Source of the DNA: Pyrocephalus nanus
Lineage: Eukaryota; Chordata; Aves; Passeriformes; Tyrannidae
Assembly (NCBI GenBank): GCA_038380795.1
Contig: CM076266.1
Location: 39,330,425-39,394,424, forward strand
DNA length: 64,000 nt
Direction of reading: 5' to 3'
Shown: piece after piece, positions 48,943 through 57,912 of the stretch
How the letters are laid out: the number at the start of each line of letters is the position of its first letter
Position numbering within the stretch: position 1 is the first letter of the stretch
Notes under the pieces: model-generated
What the model was told of the DNA's origin: nothing
Seen by the model: only the letters and a program-made list of their open reading frames with translations
Database searches by the model: none
Program-made: the position numbers and the translations under genes

Positions 48943-49387
48943 AATAGAATCATACAATGGATTGGATTGGAGGGGACTTTAAAGATCATCTAGTTTCAAA
49001 CCCCCTATCATGGGCAAAGACACTTTCCACTATACCAGGCTGCTCAAAGATCCATCCAGTCTGGCCTCGAACACTTCAAGAGATGGAGTATCCTCAACGT
49101 CTCTGGACAACCTGTTCTAGCATCTCACCAGCTTCACAGTGAAGAATTTCTAATATCTAATTTACACCTACTCTCTTTCAGTGTAAAGCCATTACCCTTC
49201 TCCTACCCCTACATGTTCTTGTAAAAAGTCCCTTTCCAGCTCTCACGCAGGCCCTCTTTAGGCTGTGGAAGGTGCTACAAGATGTCCCTGGAGCCTTCTC
49301 TTCTCCAGGCTGAACAACCCTAACTCTCTCAGTCTCTCCTCACAAGAGAGGTGCTCCAGCCCTCTGATCATCTTCATGGCCTCCTCT
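48943..49387 (-). mobile_element. CR1 LINE, 3' part (split by an LTR), minus strand
   Basis: It begins with the inverted tail AATAGAATCATACAATGG, then GGAGGGGACTTTAAAGATCA, TCTGGCCTCGAACACTTCAA, AAAAAGTCCCTTTCCAGCTC, CTCCAGGCTGAACAACCCTA and GAGAGGTGCTCCAGCCCTCT. It stops in the middle of the conserved CR1 phrase GGCCCTCCTCTGGACTC, where the LTR is inserted. The same CR1 resumes at 50485. Confidence 0.95.
49381..49387. repeat. Left copy of a 7-bp direct repeat flanking the LTR
   Basis: CCTCCTC stands directly before the LTR and again directly after it. Removing one copy and the LTR restores an uninterrupted CR1 phrase, so this is the target-site duplication. Seven bases is one or two more than most retroviruses make, so one or two may be chance matches. 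Confidence 0.8.
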
Positions 49388-49746
49388 GTTAGGTTTACCC
49401 TGGCTGGATGCCAGACACCCACCAAAACCCCTTCTCAGCTGGAAAGCAGAGAGAAAAGACAACAAAGGTTCATGAGACAGGATAAGGTCTGTGAGAGATC
49501 ACTCACTAAATACTGTCATGGGCAAACCAGACTCAAATTGAGGATATTAACTGAATTTGTTACTAACAAAATCATAGCAGGATAATGAGAAGTAAACCAA
49601 ATCTTAAAAACACCATCCCCTCCCACCCCTTCCTTCTCAAGCTCTACCTCCTCCCACCCTTTGGTGCAAGGGAGATGAGCAATGGGGGTTATGATCAGTT
49701 CATCACACATTGTTCCTACCGCTCCTCATGGAGAAGAGTCCTTCCC

Positions 49747-50090
49747 CTGCTCCAAAGCTGGGTCCCTCCCATGGCAGACAGTCCTCCACGAACTTCTCCA
49801 ACATGAGTTCAACCCATGGGCAACATCTCTCCATGAACTGTTGCAACACGGATCACTCCTCCATGGGGTGCAATCCTTCGGGTGCAGTCTTCTCCAGCAT
49901 GGGTCAGCCACAGGGCCACAAGTCCTACCAGGACACGTATGCCAGCATGGTCTCCTCTCTCCACAGGTCTGTAGGTTCCTGACAGGACCCTGCTGCAGCA
50001 CGGGGTTCCCACAGGTTCACAGCCCTCTTTTGGGCATCCACCTGCTCTGGCATGGGTTTGCTGCAAGGTCTGAAGGTGGATCTCTTCATC
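49747..50090 (-). repeat. Internal minisatellite of the LTR, units of 46-52 bp
   Basis: The phrase CTGCTCCA(A/G)C(A/G)TGGGT, in degenerate form, recurs at about 49747, 49793, 49839, 49889, 49938, 49990 and 50042 on the plus strand. Between the copies lie variants of CCATGGGGTGCAGTCCTTC. The regular 46-52 bp spacing shows that part of the LTR grew by tandem duplication. I recall the same structure in other copies of this LTR family. Confidence 0.75.
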
Positions 50091-50299
50091 CCCACAATAC
50101 TCCATGGGCTGCAGAGAGATAGCCTGCTTCACCATGGTTTTCACCTCAGGCTACAGGGGAATCTCAGCTCTGGGGCCTGGAGCACCTCCTCCCCCTCCTT
50201 CTCCATTGACCTGGGGGTATGCAGAGCTGTTCCTCTCACATATTCTCACTCCACTCTTCTTTGGCTGCAATTACATATGCTCATTAACTTCTTTTTCCT

Positions 50300-50317
50300 T
50301 CTTAAATATGTTATCGC
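50300..50317 (-). promoter_or_regulatory. LTR TATA-like box
   Basis: On the minus strand the sequence reads GATAACATATTTAAGAAG about 170 bp into the LTR. This is the usual place for the U3 promoter of this LTR type. Activity is not known. Confidence 0.5.
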
Positions 50318-50484
50318 AGAAGCATTACTACCATTTCTGGCCAGCCTTGGCCAGCAGTGTGTCTGTCCTGGAGCCAGCTGGCATTGGCTCTGCTGGACAC
50401 AGAGTAAGCTTCCAGCAGTTTCTCACAGAATTCACCCCTACAGCCCTCCGCGCTACCAAAACCTGGCCAGGCAAACCCATTACA

Positions 50485-51045
50485 CCTCCTCTGGACTCAT
50501 TCCAGCAGGCCCACATCCTTCTTATGGTGGGGGCCCCAGAACAGGACACAGTACTGCAGGTGGGGTCTCATGAGAGTGGAATAGAGGGGGGGAATCACCT
50601 CCCTCGACCTGCTAGCCATGCTGCTTTTGATGCAGCCCTGGGTATGGTTGGCTTTCTGGGCTGCAAGTGCACATTGCTGGCTCATGTCAAGCTTCTCTTC
50701 CACCAGCACCCCCATATCATTCTTGCCAGAGCTAATCTTGATCCATTCTCCACCCAGCCTATATTTGTGCTTGATATTTCACTGACCCAGGTGCAGGACC
50801 TTGCACTTGGCCCTGTTGAAATTCATGAGATTGCTTTTGCACAGGCCCACATCTCAAGCCTTCCAAGGTCCCTCTGGATGGCATCCCTTCCCTCCAGTAC
50901 GTTGACTGTACTACACAACTCAGTGCTATCGTCAAACCTGCTGAAGGTGCCCTCAAAGCCACCATCCATATTTCTGACAAAGATGTTAAACAGTGCTGGT
51001 ACCAATACCTATCCCTGAGGAATACCTATGGCCACTTGTCATCAT
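50485..51045 (-). mobile_element. CR1 LINE, ORF2 part (split by an LTR), minus strand
   Basis: It continues the CR1 at 48943-49387 after the LTR. It reads CCTCCTCTGGACTCATTCCA, GGGGCCCCAGAACAGGACAC, GACCTGCTAGCCATGCTGCT, GTGCAGGACCTTGCACTTGG, CTCTGGATGGCATCCCTTCC and AAAGATGTTAAACAGTGCTG, and fades after CCTGAGGAATACC near 51040. Before the LTR arrived this CR1 was about 1.0 kb. Bases 50485-50491 are the right copy of the 7-bp target duplication. Confidence 0.95.
50497..51005 (-). pseudogene. CR1 ORF2 C-terminal remnant incl. decayed catalytic box
   Basis: Two minus-strand frames together cover the end of CR1 reverse transcriptase. The frame at 51005-50823 reads PALFNIFVRNMDGG, then SRFDDSTELC where the family has the catalytic FADD box, then LEGRDAIQRDLGRLE. 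The frame at 50715-50497 reads MGVLVEEKLDMSQQCALAAQ, SSMASRSREVI, LYSTLMRPHLQYCV and WGPHHKKD. A frameshift separates them and the FADD motif has become F-D-D-S, so the enzyme is dead. The LTR insertion lies directly after it. Confidence 0.88.
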
Positions 51046-54000
51046 GCTCCTCTGAAATCCCCCTCCTTCTGCAGCCCCTGAAGGGGTCAGGCTGAGTAGG
51101 GACTGAGGAATGAAACAGAAATTTCCACATCTCTCCATACACGCTCTTCCCTGTCTTCTTGAACCCCTTACACCGCGCTCAGGACCACACAGGCAGCAGA
51201 GCTTTGCCTCCACTGAGCAAGGAGCAGTTTTAGGGCACTGAGCAGAGCAGGTCCAGCCTTTGGTCAAAGTAGAAGAGGTGTGGGTGTTCAGCTGCCATGG
51301 TAAAAATGTAAAAGGAGAAAGCGTTGATGTGTAAATGAAAAATCAAGTCCACAATTCCTAAGACCAGGAGTCTTAAGAGGTTCTTCCTGAGAAAATTTAA
51401 ATCCACTCTATGGTGGCAGGGAGGGGTCGGGCGGTGGGGGGGTTAAATACAAGTCTCAGGTATCCTGTTATTGAAACCTTTAAGCTTCAAAGGAGATCTT
51501 CGCAGTGTGAGATGCAGATCCTACCCATTATGGTCCAGCAGAATGCTAAACATTTGAGGGCAGGTAAAGTTATCCTAAAGTGGCTTTTATATGCCATTAC
51601 ACCTGGCTTTCTGGAAGCATCTCTTCATCACGGAAACACTCCCAATTTATATTACAGCCTAGAGAGAGGTCAGTTTTATGCTTTATATTCTTCTCCTGAG
51701 CTGCGGTTTTTGAACCAGCACTTATTAGAGCAGAGATAAGAAGAAAGCTGGACCATTTGCACACACTATACGCAGTATTAATGAAAATGCTTACCTAGAC
51801 AGAGATAGAATTGCTACAATGACAGTTAAAAATGGGCAGCTGAATTTAGTTCTATGTATCTAATAGCATTCTGTGCTTAGAGAGATTAAGAAAGAGGCAT
51901 AAAAAAACCTGAGGTGTGCCAATATGTTTTCATTTAGTCAATTCATTGAATGATTACACTAGGAATTTATTCTTTATTTTATTGCACAAAATTATTTTAG
52001 TTAGTAAACAGTAACAGAAGCCCCCAAAAAAGCACAAAAATCCCTCTATTTTTCATACCTTGTTCTTAGCATAAAAACCAGCCATGTGGGATCCACAGAA
52101 GAAAGAAATGCTCCTTTCAGAGGACACATACTGATTATCTGGGATGCTTTAGCTTTTGCTTTTGTGCTTTTCACTACATCTTTTCTGGTGATATTTACTT
52201 CTGCACTGTAGGCAAGGATAGTTCAAAAAATCCAGGTACCCAAAGTGTGAGAACAGAAGTAGGTATTACCATTACTGACAAACTACACAGATTCAGCAGC
52301 AGCCCCAGTTTGGACACCAAATTTCTGGCTTGGCCAGCTGAGCTGCCTTAGTGAGGTGAGAGCTGTGTACAGTTTTCTCTTGTGCTAGCACGAATTTGAT
52401 AGAGAAAGAATTCTGGGGCCCTTCCTTTACAGCTGACCAAAAGCATAAATAGAGAAGGGGGAAGAAGGCAGAATATCTGTCTTCCAGCGTAGCACCCAAA
52501 AATCATGAATCTGCTCTCTTTTCCCTCTTTCCCCATTCACTATATGGAATTAAACCCTAAGCTATTCTAGCAAGTAGCAGGCCAGGTCTTTTTACAGGCC
52601 TCTCCTGCCTGAGCATCTAGGTGTGCATTTCACAGTTTCCTTCATATGCAGCTAGAAACATCTTTGTTGATAAAGGAAGATGACTAATTGACTGGTAATG
52701 TGCTTCATAAATCCACATGAATGTAGATACTGGTGTTACCTGGGGGCTCATGGCCCAATCAAAGTGCATGGGAGGAAGAAGAATATGGGGAAAAAGGGTA
52801 GGAAAGTGGCTGATACCTGTTGCTGTCCCTCAGACTTTGCAGTGGCTCCTTGAGGATAAAACCCAAGTTCATGTTTAGTCTGATTTCATCTTTGGTATTT
52901 CCTGACTCTTTAAATGATATGTTTCCTTTTTGAGCTTACACAGCCAAAAATATGTGTGTTCCTCAAAAATCATGGGACATAATGGTTTCTTAGCATAATT
53001 TTTTACCTTTCCCTAAGGACCAGTGGTGTTTTGCTCAAAAGGTTTCCACGGCCAGCACAGCTGCTGGGCAGACGTGTGATATTAAAGCTCAGAGGACCTT
53101 TGCCAGCCCTCACCGCAGTCTTCATTCTGAATTTCAAAGTCTTGCTAGCAACCTGCACTAATCAGTTATCCCCGTACCTTTCCAGTGCCAGCTGCCTGAA
53201 ATGTGCAATTCCCATGGGGAGAATAAGGCAAAGTCTTGCTAAGACAGTAAGGTGGTCACCTTATCTAATACAACAGTGAGCTGATTCTCTGTTATGTCTG
53301 GCAACCATCACAATTCAGCATTCACCTTATGAGTCACTTCTCTCCATAAAGAGGAAAACACAGGTTCCTAATTGCTCTTTGATACACCACACAGATCTCC
53401 ATTCACCCAAGATTTATGTTAAAATCTTCTACAACTACTTTAAAAAAATCCTGTCAATTAACTAATTTCTGATATTTCCAAATGACAGATTTTCTACCTG
53501 ATTTAGCTTTGCCCCACATTATCTAATTAGATCACCTAATGGAAATTGCCATTCTACTGCAAGTTTACTGGAGATGTCTGAGCAGAGCTCTCAAAGGAGA
53601 GGTACAGCTTGGAAGGGGTCACAGTCCCACAGAAAAGGTCACCCTATTGCATTGTATGTGGAGTAAGGTACTTCAGGTTTAAAAGAACGTGGTTTTAGCA
53701 TAGAAACTTGCATGGCTGGCAAAATCAGTGCTTCCTACTTCTAAGTTACATTAAAAGAGGTAAAAAAATGCCATAAAAATACACATTTTCCATATAAAAC
53801 CTAGTTTCTTTGTTGGCAGCCATGTGACTGTGAACAGGGAAGGCAGAGCACTGGGTAAATGCAATCAATGCCCGTGAGACAGAGTCGCTTGGATAATAGC
53901 TATCCAGCTGGTGAAGAAATGAGAAACATCAATCTAAGGTACCTTAACTACATTTAAAAGCAGAAATATACCTGTAGACCCTCAGGTACATTTCAAGAGG

Positions 54001-55299
54001 AAGGCTTGTATTTTTGCATGTTTGGTTGTTGTGCTGTAGGGTAGCAGAGATTGCACTCTGTGCAAGTTGGCCTGGGGATAGCCAATACCCCTTTGAAAAC
54101 TTTGAATTTGGGGTTGATTCTCTGTGAGATGATAAAAAGGACGAAAAGGGTGTTAACAGTCTAAGGAAAGAAGGGGGGTGGCATGGAGAGAAGCAACATT
54201 AACTGAGAGCTTGGAGTAACAGAAAGAAACATGCTTTAGAAAACTTAAATATATCAGCACATTGTCACAGCCCATTTCCTTGACTGAACATTAGGCTGAA
54301 CCTCTTTTTTGTTGCAGGTGATTTTCAGGAGGGTAGGTAGGGTTTGTTGTTTGTTGGGGTTTTTTTAAAGAAGCTGGTAAAACAGAACTGATAAATGAAA
54401 CGAAGAACTATTTCTTCCGACTTAAATGCAGCCTATTATTAATACCCAGGTCTGACTCACGGTACAGGAAATATATTTTAATCCTCTCAGGCTATTGTGA
54501 CAGTCACGATGAGCACTGAAGCACAGACACTGACGTGTGCCGAGCTGTGGCGGACCCGCGTACCACCGTTCGTTCACCCATGGAGAAACGTAAAATGTAC
54601 TGCCGGCTAAGAAAGATAAGGCAGCCAGTTTAAGTTGTGGTTTTAACCAGTTCTAAATGCATTTCATCTTTTAAAAGCAGATTTAAGTTAAGGCTCTGGT
54701 GTAGCAACAAAAAGCTTCACGTCAAAAGTCAATAATTTTCTGCCATTTCTGATTGTTGATTTGAAAGCAGCAAACAACTGATGTCAAAGTTTAAATGTTT
54801 CAGATGAATGCATTAAAAGCAAGCCAACATTTCTGATTGATCTGATTATTTAACTTTAACTCTTCCTCCTTAGAAAAAGCTGACCGTACCAAAAAGTGTC
54901 CAAACCTTTGGACTAATTATTTTCATTTAATAAAATTTATTTCCTGGTTCAGATGACTTAATTAGAATCCACCTTCAAGTTTTATAATGCACTGGAACAA
55001 GTACTGGAGCAATTGTTTAAAAAATAGAATCTGTGTCACTACTGATGGAAGAGGATTTCTTAAAGGGTGTGTGGAAAGACAGTATTTTTGGCTGACTTTA
55101 GTGGGATGATAGCTGAACCAGAGTAATCATCAGAAACACAGCAAAGTGAATGAACGGGTGTAGTAAAGAAAATCATCCCTGGCAGAATAGTTTGGATCAT
55201 AAATGCAGAATAACATCAAATTGCAGTCCTTATTTTCTTCCATATAAAAGAAAGCAAAACAAGAACAGAAAGTAAAAAGATGCTTTTCAAAGGACAGAG
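51046..55299. other. Non-coding stretch, no gene recognised
   Basis: Frames up to 109 codons (51410-51739) show no known motif. A GGGGTCGGGCGGTGGGGGG patch lies near 51420. A CpG-rich patch lies at 54508-54610. The next 350 bp are AT-rich, repeat-free and contain GACTAATTATTTTCA and GACTTAATTAGAATC. No element was recognised. Confidence 0.5.
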
Positions 55300-55517
55300 G
55301 CTTAAATATGGGAAGAAATTTTTTATTGTGAGGGTGGTGAGAAACTGGAACAGGTTGCCCAGAGAAGTGGTGGATGCCCTATCCCTAGAAGTGTCCAAGG
55401 CCAAAGTGGATGGATCTTTCAGCAACCCTGTCTAGTGGAAGGTGTCTCTGCCCAGGGCAGGGGCATTGGAACAAGATGATCTTTAAGGCCCCTTCCATCC
55501 CAAACCTTTATATGACT
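55300..55517 (+). mobile_element. CR1 LINE 3' UTR fragment, plus strand
   Basis: AAATTTTTTATTGTGAGGGT is followed by GAAACTGGAACAGGTTGCCC, AGAAGTGTCCAAGGCCAAAG, TCTAGTGGAAGGTGTCTCTG and ACAAGATGATCTTTAAGGCC, with a worn tail at CCTTTATATGACTTC. It is a 5'-truncated CR1 of the AAGATGATCTTTAAGG.CCCTTCCA subtype. Confidence 0.93.
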
Positions 55518-57365
55518 TCAAGAAAATAGAACACAGGAACTTGTGGAATAAGAAATAAGAAAGCTCTACTGAAGAGCCAGTCACTTACTCAGCACAAAGT
55601 CTCCTAAACCCTCATTCTTAATTGAAGACAAAGAGCATTTCACACTCTTGTACCTCTGGGAGAGGCAGCCAATTTCCATCTTACCAAGAAAGTTGCTGTG
55701 GAAAGGCTGTCATGGCTGTGTTCAGTGTTAGTCACTGTCCACTCTATCTGCAAGGCCACCTCACAACTCTCCTGCTCTCATCAGTTCTACTCCTTCAAAG
55801 GTGGAATGATTCCAGATGCATTTCCACAGAACTTGGACACCTTGAGACTCACACCTCTAAGGCAGAGACACTGACAAACTCAGCAGCCTGCAGCCCAGGA
55901 CCTTCTATCCAGTGCATGGGAAAATGAGATAAAAAAAGAAGTCTTAAATCTTCTGAGCTGACCACCAGTCTCTGTGTGAGAGTTTGTAGTGTGGATCCTA
56001 AATCCACAAAGCTCTTTGTGAATTTAGGTGCAATCATATGGCTCAAGGTGGTCCATGGTATTTTCCCATGCATTTAAGCAGTCAGGGCTCATTAGGAATT
56101 AGAAAATGTGTTTTAAAAATCCCACTGGTCCTCCATCTGCATGACTGGGCATCTAGCAAATCTAGGACAGGAAATAAGTCTGTCATGACACACTATACAC
56201 TAACCTTTCTAAAATGCAGGTCCAATTCTGCTTTTAACAAAACTCTAAAAAAAGTGGCCATAGATCTAAACAACTAGCCATAATAATCTCAGAACAGGCT
56301 AAAAATCATGCACAACAGTTATCTCCAGCCAGGTTCTCCCATTCAGAGTACACCCAGTTTCCACCACAGTCTGGTAACAGTACACTCATTAATCAGCATC
56401 AATAGCCTGGCCTCGGGCTGAAGTTAAAATGAGTGGTTGGCTCACTCTGTACCTTCATAACCGGATTGGCCTAGGGTATGCCTAAAATCTTGAATTTTAT
56501 AATAAGAGTTTAGAGGGAGTTCATGTTCTGCAGCAAGTGCAAGATTGGAGCTGGGTGTTCAATACAAGCAGGTGGGAGCTGCTTCTAGATACGGGCTAAA
56601 TATAGCTTGGAAGGTCTGTGGGCCTGGCAAAGACTGGGTCATTAGAGAAAAGCAAATAACTTAGATAAGGGGTAGCTTAGCAAACACCCATATTAACTGG
56701 AAACAAGATAATGTTGCACTACCTGTTTTATAGCACATGTTTAATTGCTATAATAGAAGAGTCTATAGGGGCAAGGCTGCAGGTGCTGTAGGACTATAAC
56801 CTACTTACCATTTTATTTATGAGCACGAGTTTCCTTCCACTTTCTTTCTTTGCACATGGATGGAATATTTCTGTAGTCTAGGCTTATTTTTTTATTATGG
56901 TCTTACAGACTGGAGCACAATGAGCCCCATATCTAGAGTCTCCAGGTGCTGCTGTAATACAGATAAAAAAAAAGACTGATAAAAATACAGCCAGATAAAT
57001 AAAATACACTGATCTGATATGAATTACTGCATTAGTTAGGCAACTTCCACTCAGTAGCACTTTCTTACTCAGGTTACTAACCCATCAAAACAAACCAAGA
57101 GTATTTTTACATTTTCATTAATATATGTTAAATTATTCGTTGATAATTTTTAACAGGAAACCATTAATAAATATTAAACAGCCAGACATAACGTCAGATC
57201 GTGATGTGATAATCCAGTATTTGGGAATTATTGACTGGAAGCTAGACACTGATTTATAAAGCTGGGGCTCCTGAGAACTATCCCAGGCTCATAAGCTGTC
57301 CCCAAGCGACAGATTTTCATTTAGTTTTCTGTACAGAATCTCTTTTTCCTTTTTTTTACTCAACT
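55518..57365. other. Non-coding stretch, no gene recognised
   Basis: Unique-looking AT-rich DNA. The 101-codon plus-strand frame at 55622-55927 shows no known motif. No element was recognised. Confidence 0.55.
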
Positions 57366-57912
57366 CAGTCCTAGTCAGGCCACACCTGGAATACTGTGTT
57401 CAGTTTTGGTACGTGCTATACAAAAAAAAGATGTGGACATGCTGGACAGGGCCCAGAGAAGGGCCACAAAGATGATCAAAGGACTGGGCAACCTGCCACA
57501 TGAGGAAAGGCTGAGACAACAGAGTTAGTTCAGACTTGAGAAAAGGAGGCTTTGGGGGACCTTATCATCGTGTTCCAGTATTTAAAGCGTGGCTAGTGAG
57601 AAGAAGGAGAGTCTCTTTTACAAAGAGTCACAAGGAAAGATAGGGGATAATGGGTACAAGTTACTCTTGGAGAGATTCCAATTGAAAATGAGAGGAAAAA
57701 TTTTCAAAATAAGAAACAGCCACTCATTTTTCACAGTGAGAAGAATCTCCCCAGAGAAGTGGGAGATTCCTCAATGTGGGACACTTATGAGATTCAGCTG
57801 GACAGGTTGCTGGGCCATCTTGTCTATACCATGCTTTTGCCAAGAAATGTTGGACCAGATGATCCTTGAGGTTCTCTTCCAGCCTGATATTCCATGGTTC
57901 TGGGATTGATTC
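57366..57912 (+). mobile_element. Older CR1 LINE 3' fragment, plus strand
   Basis: It begins in the last codons of ORF2 (CAGGCCACACCTGGAATACT, TGTGTTCAGTTTTGG). It runs on through GAGAAGGGCCACAAAGATGA, TGAGGAAAGGCTGAGA, GGGGACCTTATCATCGTGTT and AGGATAATGGGTACAAGTTA-like sequence, to CCAGATGATCCTTGAGGTTC and the tail TTCCATGGTTCTGGGATTGA. By eye it is more diverged than the CR1 at 55.3 kb. Confidence 0.9.

Larger units (their letters stand above)
49388..50484 (-). mobile_element. Solo LTR (about 1.1 kb) of an avian endogenous retrovirus
   Basis: Read on the minus strand it begins TGTAATGGGTTTGCCTGGCC at 50484 and ends ...CCTAACA at 49388, giving TG...CA termini. A TATA-like AACATATTTAAGAAGG lies at 50300-50317 and the U5 end reads TGGCATCCAGCCAGGGTAAA. 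This matches, by recall, a long avian retroviral LTR. A run of about seven degenerate 46-52-bp units lies inside (49.75-50.1 kb). There is no internal gag, pol or env, hence a solo LTR. It is inserted in a CR1 of the same orientation and flanked by CCTCCTC. The usual AATAAA region looks decayed (AACAAA near 49560 on minus). ERV class was not determined. Confidence 0.88.

Noticed and set aside
50104..51018. 304-codon plus-strand open frame, the longest in the window
   Set aside because: It crosses the LTR/CR1 junction and runs antisense to both elements. CR1 antisense strands are often open by chance.
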